64,000 bases of DNA from Nemertoderma westbladi (Eukaryota; Xenacoelomorpha; Nemertodermatida; Nemertodermatidae): the NCBI GenBank assembly GCA_032718475.1, contig JAUCBJ010008420.1, forward strand, positions 35,897-99,896. The letters are read 5' to 3'. Below are positions 21,801-33,213 of the stretch, one piece after another. The notes beneath the pieces are model-generated. The model was not told the DNA's origin, searched no databases, and saw nothing but the letters and a program-made list of their open reading frames with translations. The position numbers and the translations under genes are program-made. The number at the start of each line of letters is the position of its first letter. Position 1 is the stretch's first letter.

Positions 21801-23798
21801 GTTCTGTTTTTCAGGAGAACGTCCTTACCCTTGCCTTCCTTGCGGACTTTCATTGTTCTGTTTTTCAGGAGAACGTCCTTACCCTTGCCTTCCTTGCGGG
21901 CTTTCATTGTTCTGTTTTTCAGGAGAACGTCCTTACCCTTGCCTTCCTTGCGGGCTTTCATTGTTCTGTTTTTCAGGAGAACGTCCTTACCCTTGCGTTC
22001 CTTGCGGACTTTCATTGTTCTGTTTTTCAGGAGAACGTCCTTACCCTTGCCTTCCTTGCGGGCTTTCATTGTTCTGTTTTTCAGGAGAACGTCCTTACCC
22101 TTGCCTTCCTTGCGGGCTTTCATTGTTCTGTTTTTCAGGAGAACGTCCTTACCCTTGCCTTCCTTGCGGGCTTTCATTGTTCTGTTTTTCAGGAGAACGT
22201 CCTTACCCTTGCCTTCCTTGCGGGCTTTCATTGTTCTGTTTTTCAGGAGAACGTCCTTACCCTTGCGTTCCTTGCGGACTTTCATTGTTCTGTTTTTCAG
22301 GAGAACGTCCTTACCCTTGCCTTCCTTGCGGGCTTTCATTGTTCTGTTTTTCAGGAGAACGTCCTTACCCTTGCCTTCCTTGCGGACTTTCATTGTTCTG
22401 TTTTTCAGGAGAACGTCCTTACCCTTGCCTTCCTTGCGGACTTTCATTGTTCTGTTTTTCAGGAGAACGTCCTTACCCTTGCGTTCCTTGCGGACTTTCA
22501 TTGTTCTGTTTTTCAGGAGAACGTCCTTACCCTTGCCTTCCTTGCGGGCTTTCATTGTTCTGTTTTTCAGGAGAACGTCCTTACCCTTGCCTTCCTTGCG
22601 GGCTTTCATTGTTCTGTTTTTCAGGAGAACGTCCTTACCCTTGCCTTCCTTGCGGGCTTTCATTGTTCTGTTTTTCAGGAGAACGTCCTTACCCTTGCGT
22701 TCCTTGCGGGCTTTCATTGTTCTGTTTTTCAGGAGAACGTCCTTACCCTTGCCTTCCTTGCGGGCTTTCATTGTTCTGTTTTTCAGGAGAACGTCCTTAC
22801 CCTTGCGTTCCTTGCGGACTTTCATTGTTCTGTTTTTCAGGAGAACGTCCTTACCCTTGCCTTCCTTGCGGGCTTTCATTGTTCTGTTTTTCAGGAGAAC
22901 GTCCTTACCCTTGCGTTCCTTGCGGGCTTTCATTGTTCTGTTTTTCAGGAGAACGTCCTTACCCTTGCCTTCCTTGCGGGCTTTCATTGTTCTGTTTTTC
23001 AGGAGAACGTCCTTACCCTTGCGTTCCTTGCGGACTTTCATTGTTCTGTTTTTCAGGAGAACGTCCTTACCCTTGCCTTCCTTGCGGGCTTTCATTGTTC
23101 TGTTTTTCAGGAGAACGTCCTTACCCTTGCGTTCCTTGCGGGCTTTCATTGTTCTGTTTTTCAGGAGAACGTCCTTACCCTTGCCTTCCTTGCGGGCTTT
23201 CATTGTTCTGTTTTTCAGGAGAACGTCCTTACCCTTGCGTTCCTTGCGGGCTTTCATTGTTCTGTTTTTCAGGAGAACGTCCTTACCCTTGCCTTCCTTG
23301 CGGGCTTTCATTGTTCTGTTTTTCAGGAGAACGTCCTTACCCTTGCGTTCCTTGCGGGCTTTCATTGTTCTGTTTTTCAGGAGAACGTCCTTACCCTTGC
23401 CTTCCTTGCGGGCTTTCATTGTTCTGTTTTTCAGGAGAACGTCCTTACCCTTGCGTTCCTTGCGGACTTTCATTGTTCTGTTTTTCAGGAGAACGTCCTT
23501 ACCCTTGCCTTCCTTGCGGGCTTTCATTGTTCTGTTTTTCAGGAGAACGTCCTTACCCTTGCGTTCCTTGCGGACTTTCATTGTTCTGTTTTTCAGGAGA
23601 ACGTCCTTACCCTTGCGTTCCTTGCGGGCTTTCATTGTGCTGTTTTTCAGGAGAACGTCCTTACCCTTGCCTTCCTTGCGGGCTTTCATTGTTCTGTTTT
23701 TCAGGAGAACGTCCTTACCCTTGCGTTCCTTGCGGACTTTCATTGTTCTGTTTTTCAGGAGAACGTCCTTACCCTTGCCTTCCTTGCGGACTTTCATT
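18822..23798 (+). repeat. Array 1: 92 tandem copies of a 54-bp splice-acceptor unit
   Basis: The unit is gttctgtttttcag (pyrimidine tract plus AG) followed by 40 nt that start GAGAACGTCCTTACCC, i.e. the intron end plus the start of the second ZAS-N exon. The exon-start G lies at 18845 in the first copy and 23759 in the last; 4,914 bp = 91 x 54, with no indel in between. Copies differ at few sites: C/G in cttgcSttcc (Leu/Val), G/A in tgcggRctt (silent), and T/A in ctgttWttcag (rare, first part). In the finger frame the unit encodes [18 protein letters not shown]. No stop occurs in that frame, nor in a second plus frame or one minus frame, which creates several huge spurious ORFs. The last copy continues into the true exon. 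The array lacks spacers, so it is not a CRISPR. Confidence 0.97.
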
Positions 23799-23919
23799 TA
23801 AGACGAAATCCAACCTTTATAAACACGAGAAGAGCCACGCACACGCTGGTAAGATGGTAGATGATGACGAGGATATTAGTGCTAGCGCTACAGAGAGTGG
23901 AGATGAGCCCGTTTTACCA
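23759..23919 (+). CDS. Schnurri/HIVEP exon: second finger of the ZAS-N pair plus acidic tail
   Basis: Starts at the acceptor of the last array-1 copy (ctgtttttcag|GA) and completes the Gly of HTG. It reads [18 protein letters not shown], then [13 protein letters not shown], the second ZAS-N finger, and then [19 protein letters not shown], the acidic stretch that follows this pair in family members. I end the exon at GTTTTACCA|gttagt (phase 0), which fits the next exon at 25318. A stronger-looking donor, GCTG|gtaaga at 23849, would end it in phase 1. Without splicing the frame stops at 23953. In the finger, Leu stands where array copies and relatives often have Val. Confidence 0.9.
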
Positions 23920-25317
23920 GTTAGTATCGACCTCACAGAGAATTATTTAAATTAATTACTCTATGTATTTTATGGTAAAATTCACTAAATTTGGAAATGT
24001 AATGGAAATATGGACATGAGATTTGAGAAACAAACGTCAATATATAGCAATACATCATGTAAATGGTACCCATTGCAATGACGTTGAGCTCACCAAAGTG
24101 GCTCGCCTCGCACTCATATATACGTCGAGAGTCCTCTAATGGCAGAATGATGAATTTGGATATTTTTATGACTCTGCCAGTTTTTGGCAATCATGGTGAT
24201 TAATTCATGTTGTCATAGTTACACTGACTGCCAGGAGGAACATTATAGCTGCGCACCAACGTCTGTTTGTGGGTCTAATTTTCGCAAAGCCATTCGCTTT
24301 TTCTTTTTTTTGTTGGAATGTGTTAAATTTCAAGTAAAACTTTTGGTACCATTGGAATCGCCTTTCCATCTCTACAGTGATGGTGTAACCTGTACCTAAC
24401 TAAATACTAAGCTAATACGAGGGTAGTGGTAGTGAAGATGCGACAGGGATCGATAGTGGAGGAAAAAAGGGATTGCGGGAGTGGAAAAGGGATTAGGGGG
24501 TGAGACTTGGAAGAGTGCGGTGGAAGGAGTTGAGAAGGGGGTAGTTGGAGTGAAAAGGGGGTAAAGGGTGTGAGAGTGAATAAGGGATGGGGGTGGGGGT
24601 GGTGTGGTCGTAGGCGTGAAGAAGGGGATATAGTTGGAGTGAAAAAGAGGTTTAGTGGGAGTAAAGTACATTAGGGGATGAAGATGGTTGCAATGGGAGT
24701 GAATAAGGGATAGACCGAAGAAAGAGATCCACTGCCCTCATGAGGAAGCTTAGTAGGTAGAATAAATACTGTAATAATTAACTTATCTGCATTACCTCAA
24801 TTTGTCCACCAAATGTCCACTGCGAAATGCATTTACAGTAGGGAACATTTTGAGGAGAATCAACCTACAGTTTGTTGCTGATTCACCTTTTCTCCCGTGG
24901 TGGAGAGGATGCTCTTGTGTTTGCATCAGGTACCTGCAGCAGCTGTACCAGGCGTCTGCATAGCGTCTGCTTAGCGTCTACACCCTTAACCTTAACCAGT
25001 GTCATTTCAGAAAGCTAATTTACAGTGCATTCTTATCATTATTATCGTCTCCATTCAACTGTATATCGCTTATGGATTTTACCCAAACTGCGGTTTTTGT
25101 CAATATTTTTTTACCTTAGGACTTCATTCATCTCATCTGGCTGGAAAAATATCACCATTGAATTCCACAATGAACATATGCGCCATGGTGGTATGATTTT
25201 CAGATCTTGGGGATGGAATATTGCTCTTATTTACGTCATTCGTACAGAGTTCCATCACAGCGCTGCGTTTCATTTGCGGCTCAAAGTAAACCTTTGATTT
25301 TTATTTGTGTTTTTCAG
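23920..25317 (+). other. Schnurri intron, with GA-rich tract
   Basis: No gene inside. 24420-24730 is a purine-rich low-complexity tract on the plus strand. Confidence 0.75.
24420..24730 (+). repeat. GA-rich low-complexity tract
   Basis: Degenerate purine-rich repeats of the type gagtgaaaaggggg/ggagtgaata, with many G3-G6 runs that could form triplex or quadruplex structures. The complementary strand gives a spurious Pro/Thr/Phe frame. Confidence 0.85.
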
Positions 25318-25477
25318 GAACCCAGTATTTATTACTCGGACGATGTAAGTTTCCCCAAGACGCAGACATCCACACCGATCGCATTAACAAGCACACCACG
25401 ACTTCGGGAAGCTCTCGGCTCTCATTCCAACTCTATGTACATTCCCACTTCGACTCTGTCTACAACCATTGCACTGG
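25318..25477 (+). CDS. Schnurri/HIVEP exon, Ser/Thr-rich linker
   Basis: Bounded by a strong acceptor (tttgtgtttttcag|GAA) and donor (CACTGG|gttagt); 160 nt, entering in phase 0 and leaving in phase 1. It reads EPSIYYSDDVSFPKTQTSTP, then IALTSTPRLREALGSHSNS and MYIPTSTLSTTIAL. Phases match the proposed 23919 donor on the left and the 33214 acceptor on the right, and the composition suits the linker after the acidic region. No domain is recognised, so the support is splice sites, phase and composition. An internal GAT|gtaagt at 25345 could give a 27-nt version, in frame only with other partners. Confidence 0.65.
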
Positions 25478-25762
25478 GTTAGTTGAACGTTTTATTTCAA
25501 AAGAATATGAAGTTAATTTAATATGCGATTTCCTCGAAATCGTTTCGTCAACGTGTCTATCTATTATCCACGTGTATCTTAGTTTAAGTCACGAGGTCGT
25601 ATTGTTATCATTTCATATCGCACCAAATCATACCATAGACGAATACCATTTGATTAAAGTCCACTTTCCAATCCATTCCATTCATATAAATAATATCTTT
25701 GTATGCCCTGCGTTGGCGAGATTTTTTTAATCGCGAATTACACGGGACTTTAGTTCCAAAGT

Positions 25763-25783
25763 CCCCCCCCCCCCCCCCCCCCC
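25763..25783 (+). repeat. Poly-C tract (C21)
   Basis: Twenty-one C in a row, followed by A and six more C. Confidence 0.9.
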
Positions 25784-26780
25784 ACCCCCCATACCAGAAT
25801 ATGTCCGGTATGCACAGCTTAGTTAGTTATTGTTGGTTATTATTATGGAATGCGTGTGTAATCTGGTTGGTTCTTTGTAGGTTGTGTCTACTTCCACTTT
25901 AGCCCCATGTTATTGTTTTTCCACTTATTTCTTATCTTTGTCGTGACCTTTTGATATCGCATTCCTGCCCTCATATACAATGACAATAATACAGACATGC
26001 GCAATCTATGTATTCGCTATAAATTATAATGACACTGCTCATCAATCAATATTTGACCAACATAGTTTAACAACTGAACTGAACGTAGGATGTTAAATAA
26101 TAATAAATAATAAATAATAGCCGCTTAAGTTATTTTACTTTAGTTTATCCTTTGCCTATAATGTTACAGCTCTATAGATATTTGATTCAATTTATTGTAG
26201 TATTTTATTTTATTATTCTATTAAATAATATTTCCAAGCAACGATTTGTTTACAAGTAGAGTGAGTATTGTTTAGTGTAGATTTACTAAATGAGTTTCTT
26301 TATCCTCTGATTTTATTTCATATTTAATCTGCTGAAGTTATGAACTTTCAAGGTTTTCCTAAAATAGCTGTTATTGTCATGAAACGAGGCAAATTATTTT
26401 AGCCGTATTATTTGAGATCAAAAGTTTATACTGTATTTGTTGTTGTTGGCTTTTTATCTGATTGGTATTTATTTATCCGAAGTGACTTTTCTTTACACTA
26501 TGTCAGGGTAATCACACAATTTCAGTTCAACCAATCAAACTCCTCACTACCAATCACTTATGACACGCCCCACTCTTACTTCCTGCTCTACCATTCCCTA
26601 TCAACCAATCACCTTCATCCATTTCTAGCTATTAGGCAGCAGTCTCGCTGATAGTGAATACTATTGTACAACTTACAATGGGAGTCGTAGGCCATTCTCA
26701 GACTACGCATTACTAATATGGCAACAGGTAGCAATGTAGTTATGGATGTTGTAAACCTATCGAATCATCTTTGTTCTGAT

Positions 26781-26798
26781 ACACACACACACACACAC
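26781..26798 (+). repeat. (AC)9 microsatellite
   Basis: Nine AC units, followed by imperfect ac-rich sequence. Confidence 0.9.
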
Positions 26799-27479
26799 CT
26801 ACACACGCATCCATCCATATCCATTGCTATTAATTCGCGAAGTGATCAAGTAATCCGCACCTAACCTAACCTGACGTTAACAATTTATCCTTACGTTTTG
26901 AACCCGTCCGTATACCACTCAATAATCTCAAATGCTTGTTTTCCTTTCCTTTTACGCGTTCCATATCGTAATGAATTGGATCAAAATAATCAGCCAGTCG
27001 TTGTTTTTATATAATAATAAAAATTAATTGGACGCCAGTTGTTTGTCGTTTTATCGCGTATAATAGCGGGCGTGTATTTAGTTATTATCTGGCTTTCAAA
27101 GGCGTTTCCTTATTGTTTCATAATGTTGTTTTGGCACAATCGTGGTCTCCCATTTAAAATATAATTAAGTATTTGTTTTCTCCCGCTTCTTAAAGCTAGC
27201 CAATAACTCTTTATCATCAGAAGATTGGCTTTTCCTGAACTCCCTGAGGTAACGCTGCAGTTGTGACAGCCAATACCTTAAACATTGCTTAAACATTGTT
27301 AACATTTACCTGTTCGTTATCTGGTCATAGAATATAGGCCATTTTTTGTGGCCTACTCCAAACCCCACATAATATGGAATGCATTGTTGTTACTAGCCCG
27401 CTAAGTTGCCGTGAAAGACACGGCACTTAATTAAATTCGCCGTAGCATCCACGGCACTCGGCACTAAACTTTGCGACAT

Positions 27480-27850
27480 ATTTCTGAAAACGAAATCTGA
27501 AAGCCAGATTTCTTTCAATCTCTCTTTGCAAGATCTCTTTCAATTTTCTAGATATGGCTCTCCGTCCGTTAGAGTGTCGTTATGTCCGTCGTTTTGTCCC
27601 CAAATCAATAGAAAGCATACTATACTATATACTATTTCCCATATGGGTTTTCTTGGTCGGGTGACTTTATTTCCGAAGTCCGTATTCAAATTTGGTGTTC
27701 TTGTGTTTGTCTGGTACGCCTGTCAGTCTGTCCGTCAAAATATAACCGACAGCCATACATGCAGTTTGGAAGCTATGAAATGTGAAATCTGACATTCGAG
27801 ATGAAATCACTGACTAGGAAGACCTCCACAGCCAAAATCTTATAGGGTTT
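27480..27850 (+). repeat. Dispersed repeat with GTCTGTCCGTC motifs
   Basis: Contains ccgtccgtt, cgtcgttttgtcccc, gtcagtctgtccgtc and the block gaaatctgacat followed by atgaaatcactgactagga. The same blocks recur twice at 54500-54775 (gaaatctgacatcagcaatg..., gactaggaa). Family unknown. Confidence 0.7.
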
Positions 27851-29438
27851 TGTGCTTTCTTGTTGCTAGATATACATTGACAGACTTTTTGAATGCAATG
27901 GTCTCTGAATTCCATTTTTTTTACTGCTCCGCCATTCTTCAAACAATTTGTAAGTTTTTGGTATCAACTCAAAGCTATTCGTGTGCGCCATAATACAATT
28001 GGATAATTTTTTAGTTTTGCAATAATTGTTCATCTGTTGTTATAATATGTTTTACGAAAAAAAAATAGCTCTTTTGACGATTTGAAAATTATTTTGAAAA
28101 ATGTTTTCCCTGAAAATTACGAAACAACGATTCTGCTCGAATTTAATCAAAGCTGAAAATAAAGCATTTTTTGCTCTGGCCCGCTAAGTAGATTAATTTC
28201 AATATTGTTGCGAAACCCAAAATGTATCTTACACTTTATATTTCGAATTATTCGATTTTTGGATCAGTATGCATTTCCAAAGGTTGACTTCTTAACCAGT
28301 TACACCCCCCTTAACAGTACATTTAATAAAATGCACTTTTGCAGCAACTTATTGGGCTATTAACACTTATGCACTCCTTTTGTGGTTTGTGTTATCCGCT
28401 GTGGGTCGTTGAGCAGACAAGGGCAATCACTTCCAAGATCTACACAAGCATCGTGTCTATCATCTGACCCAATGGAACTCTTGTATCCAAAATCCTGACG
28501 AGACACTCGTGTCATACCACCTACAGCTACAATGGCGTAATGGGCAACTACCCCAGACATCTAAAAAGAACTTTGAAACCCCGTCCTCACCTCTTCCCGA
28601 GCAAATACTGTCGTAAATAGTTAGTAGAAAGATTAGACATGACCTCAATGACCTTACCGGTAGAGTGTGAACTTTAAGTTTGATTTTATCTTAGCGAGAC
28701 GCACGTATGGGAATTCCAAACAAACTTACCTCATTTACTTATTTTTATTTAACTGTAAGGAGTTTTTATTTAGTTTAAAGGATTTTACCAAGACTCCATT
28801 TTTTGTGATATTGGACAATTAAACCTGGCAGACAGAACACTCAACCCACGGGAAAACCATCTGATACCTGTGACTAAGACTGGCGGACCAAAGATAACTT
28901 TCCTAACAAAAGCGCAATAATTGCACTTCCTGGTTATAATTACCGTTGTATATGTTTGGCTGCGTGGTTGGTTCCCACCCCACCGCATTTATATGAGTAC
29001 AAGAAATGGCCTCCGTAGCGAACGCAGATAGCTTGCGCCATCCCCACGGCTTCGGCAGGAGTTTCAATCATAGTATTTACCAGTGCAAAGAATTAGGATT
29101 AATCTTCCTCTGTCCTATACTCACTAACTCTCTATAAGATACCCAGCCAGCCACTCAAGGATGTATTTTTCCAGCGGCTTCAATGCTTCATAAAGGACTT
29201 TCCAATCGCATCCCAGGAGAGGAACTTATCATTTGCTATTGGCGTATCTCCTCAGAATTCATTTATGCAACAGATAATCTTGAGGGATATATTTTCAAAT
29301 TATATCCATCTCTACCACGCACACGAATTGTAATTATCTTTCCTTGATTATTTGTATACATTAATTTTGTTTTAATAAAGTAACATTTAGGCTATTTTAT
29401 GCTAAAGCTATAGATTTGCTTTCTTAAATGTCGTATAA

Positions 29439-31890
29439 GGGTCAATAAGCTTAAAAGTGGCCAATGGTTTGTCCGGAAGTTACGATATAATTTTAAATGC
29501 TTTAATTTATTCGTATTTAATAAAGTTATATATTATTTTGTAGCTAATTTATTTGCGCAGCTTACGCACTAAAAATTATGAAAATCTGTTAAGGCTGTCA
29601 AAAGATATGCCCCATCAAAGACTGAAATATCGTGAAAATCAGTTGTCCCTTACATGACAAGACCACAAACAACTGTAAATTGTATCACCCCAAGTGGCAA
29701 ATATATAGGAAACCTATATATTGTTGGGGAGCTTAGATATTTTGCTATCTTTTCCGATTTATTTCAGGCCATAATATTCATGTTGAACCATTTGAGATCG
29801 ATACATAAAATGGGCATGGATTTTTCAATTTTTGTGTCACATCTGTAACATTTACGTCTAGAATCTGAAGTAGTAACTGTAGGTTTACAGTTTTGATATA
29901 TTTCGAATCTACAGGGTTTCTAACATATATAGGCCAAATATCACATACAAAGGGTAAGGTCATCTCATTTGGGAAGCATTTATGTTTAACAAAGTCAATA
30001 TAGAAAGCATAAACGTCCATATCTGTAACGCTACAAATGTGGCCATAGATTTTGATAATATTAATCTCATACAAGAATAATGGTACGTGTGGAAAGGCAA
30101 TTTTAATTTATGCCGCATTAACCCCAAGAGTTAATGTGATAAATAAACACCTATGATGTATGGCGGTGGTAAGCGATTTTGTCAACCATCTGTAACGCGT
30201 CACCGTTACAGTGCAGTGCGTTACAGATAAGGCATGTCTCATCTGTAACGCATTATATAACCAGTTATCGATGCGTTACAGACTGTAGGTTTTCAGTCAT
30301 ATCTATATGACAGTCCTATCTGTAACGGAGTGTCATCCTGAAATACAATAAGGCATCACTGACAATATTTGAATGCCTACGCGTTTGATACGTTCTTCGT
30401 CTTCCTACTGACATCCTAACTGCTCATGGTAATGTGGTAGTGTAAGATGGGTAAGTGTAAAACGCGGAACTGGATGCGGGATCCGGATCGGTACCCGGAT
30501 TTTGAGGTTAAAACGAGGATCCGGATTTTCATGAAATCCGGAAATGAGTGCAAAATGCGAATTCAAGCTAATTTTCATTGTCAAGTGTTACTGGATCCCG
30601 TAAGGGGAGTAAAACACGGATTCATGTTTATCTCTATCCGGGAAGAGGTGATTGTGGATTCTGGGGAGTAAAGCGCAGATTCACTTCACATGAAATTGTA
30701 TGAATCCAGAGCTTCTGGGTCCGTGGTAAATAATTTAGGAATTAATTGCAAATATATACAATCTCCATCTTATAAATTTTATGTATTAATAAAATGTGCT
30801 TTCTGCAAAATTTCGCTTTATTTCGTTTAGAATTGTAGAAGATACATTTCCTACAAACAGTGTTTTTTTTAACATACAATTTATTGTACAGACGGTCCTT
30901 TGCTTTGCCCAATGTTTTGTTTTTCGTTTTTCATGATTAGGGTCTGCAGACGTACAGTATATAGATAGACTTCAATAAATTTGTATGTCTAATTTCATCT
31001 GACATGAAGCAATAAATAAACAAAAGTAAACAATCCAGTGACTGTTATCAGTGAGTGTTGTGTAACTTCAATGTAAAATTATAATTTACTCAAATGATTA
31101 AATACTCTAATGCGTATAAAAGGCCTATATTTTACTATCAATTTCTAAATCATTGGCTTAACATCACTTACTGACTTACATGACGGACTTGTGCACTACT
31201 TATATTATTGTGACAAGTTTAGTCAGATCCGTTTATTGGATGAGGTAATTGACGTCTCTGAATCAGTTGCAGAGAAACGCCAGGGAGCGATTAAATAAGT
31301 ACAGAGAACAAATTGACCGCGCGGTTGTTATTCTAAACAAGCATATATAAAAAGCGGCGTTATAGAGAAAATTTAACACGGGATAAAAAAAATCGTGTAA
31401 AACAAGATTATCGGTTACACAGAAAAATGTTAATGAAAAACGTTTTCTATTTATTGAAATCTTGTGTATTAAGTATAATTAATAAACAAATAAAATTAAA
31501 CATATAATTTAGTGGATGCGATGGTTATGGGCAGATATCTCTGTTTGTTACAGATGTTTGTCCAATAAATTACCTTATTGTAGAAGCAATAAGTTATAAA
31601 TACTGCAAAATCCATATAACATAATTACCGTTACAGATGGCCGTTACAGACGTTTGTCCCATAAATGTCATCACTGTAATGCGTTACAGTGGTAGACAAA
31701 AACGTTACAGATATGACATTAGTTTTTGCCACATATCTCCCTTTGAGCATCGCGTCATGCTCTCCCTCTACCATCACAAGATTCGCCATGAAATTATCTT
31801 TCGAATGGTCTATGGTTTTGCACTAATTTCCGACAAAAATTTTTCGGTCAATTTGTACCCCTTTTTGGCCACTTTTAAGCTTATTGACCC
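29439..31890. mobile_element. Non-autonomous TIR transposon, 2.45 kb
   Basis: A perfect 26-bp terminal inverted repeat beginning gggtcaataagcttaaaag lies at 29439-29464 and, inverted, at 31865-31890. Both ends are flanked by ATAA (29435-29438 and 31891-31894), a likely 4-bp target duplication. The interior is non-coding by inspection, though a 98-codon minus-strand frame exists at 29778-30074. It contains at least 13 copies of CTGTAAC/GTTACAG in both orientations, clustered at 29.85-30.33 and 31.54-31.71 kb, and a GGATCC/CGCGGATT-type repeat at 30440-30680. Confidence 0.85.
30440..30680 (+). repeat. GGATCCGG / GTAAAACGCGGATT degenerate repeat
   Basis: Several units with the pattern gtaaaacRcggatt alternating with ggatccgg-like sequence. 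A larger related block is at 54780-55190. Located inside the 29439-31890 element. Confidence 0.75.
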
Positions 31891-31965
31891 ATAAGCCTTT
31901 TATAATTATTCTTTATTTATCTTTAAATTATATTAAAAATTTTAGGTAAAATCAAGACAACTTTA

Positions 31966-32826
31966 CTACACTGAAAGAAGTAACTGGCGTTTTTTTACTA
32001 AAAAACCACCGGTTTTCCAAAAAGGTTGCTCTTAAAGTGCAACACCAGAACTTAAACTCTTAGACTCTTATTTATAAATGGCAATTCTCTTGCCAAAATG
32101 CCACTCAAAGAAATAAAATGCCACTCAAAGAAATAAAACGCCACTTTCTCATTTAAAACCCAAAATTAATTTAAGAATTGCTACTTATTTACCAAAAGGA
32201 GTATGTTTTTAATGGCACCTTTTTAATGGCATTAAAAACCAACTGTTTTTCCTTAAATTTGAATAAGCAGGACTTTGACGTATTTCACTGCCACTTCTAA
32301 CAAAAGTGCATCTTCTTATATTTAAAATTGGCGATTTTCTTACTAAACTGGCAGTTAAGTTGAATAAAAATAAAGTGGCAGTTTCCAATCTCAAACCTTC
32401 AAAAGTGCTACTTATTTGACAAAGTATAGTTTATTTTTTAAAGGCCCAGTTTACAATATAAACAGTCACTTTATTTATATTAAATAAGCATGAATTTGCA
32501 ACATATAAGTACCACATATCAAAAAAAGTGCCGCTTCCATTTATATAGCTAGTTTAAATCATAACTGCCACTTCATTCATCATGCGTCAGAATATTATAA
32601 CATCAACTTTAATATATAACAGGCACTTTTTCAGAAATCAAAATTCTTCTATTTTATTTTTTTTTATTTAAGTGGATGAAAAAAATAAGTGGCACTTATA
32701 AAATTACGAACAGCTCGTTTTATATCGGAAGTGGATGTTTTAGAAAAAACAGGCAGATACTTTTTTCAGTGTAGGCAGGAATGCGATTGCGAAAAAACAG
32801 GCAGTGTAGTTGTAGTAAAGTTGTCC
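31966..32826. repeat. Foldback element with TGCCACT / AGTGGCA motifs
   Basis: The left end (acaactttactacactgaaagaagtaactgg) and the right end read in inverse share acaactttactaca and tacactgaaaraagta. Between them the AT-rich DNA repeats tgccact-type motifs on the left and agtggca-type motifs on both strands, at roughly 30-40 bp spacing. Typical of a miniature palindromic transposon; no coding. Confidence 0.65.
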
Positions 32827-33213
32827 TTGGGTAAAATGTAACGTAACGTTTATAAGTGATATTGAAATCATTTGAATTATTTAAATTTGCAATTTCTGGT
32901 TGATAATAAGAATAATCGTCGTTACAATATTTCATTTTAAAGTCCAAATGGCCAACCGTTTACATGTAATCAAACCGTGAATTTTATTTAAAAACACAAT
33001 GTTTTATAAATCGGGTCTTTACTTTACTTGTTCTAAGTTTTTAATAATTTTACTGGTTAAAAAACTTTTGCTTTGCATTTTATATTCCTTACAAGCGGGT
33101 CGCAATACAGATATAGAATACAATGGACTTTTTGTCGCCTTTTCTTCGAGGTCGTCGGTAAACTAATTTCAGAATGTACAATATATTTCGATTATCCTAT
33201 CCCTATTTTCCAG

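Larger units (their letters stand above)
25478..33213 (+). other. Large Schnurri intron filled with repeats
   Basis: Contains a C21 tract (25763), a CA repeat (26781), a dispersed repeat (27480-27850), the TIR element 29439-31890 and a foldback repeat 31966-32826. No coding exon recognised in the rest; 25800-27480 and 27850-29430 show nothing I can support. Confidence 0.7.

Noticed and set aside
18752-23797. A 1,681-codon minus-strand frame of Lys/Arg-rich repeats across array 1
   Set aside because: It exists only because the 54-bp unit has no stop in that frame. The repeat matches the Schnurri finger on the plus strand, and the minus frame has no domain or splice support.
18861-23801. A 1,646-codon plus-strand frame ([18 protein letters not shown] repeats)
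   Set aside because: It is the wrong frame of the same array; the finger frame is the one that continues into the true exon.
28360-28700. Minus-strand frame with HYAIVAVGGMTRVS as an integrase fragment
   Set aside because: Similarity to integrase-like proteins was too short to support, and the rest of the frame does not follow the family.
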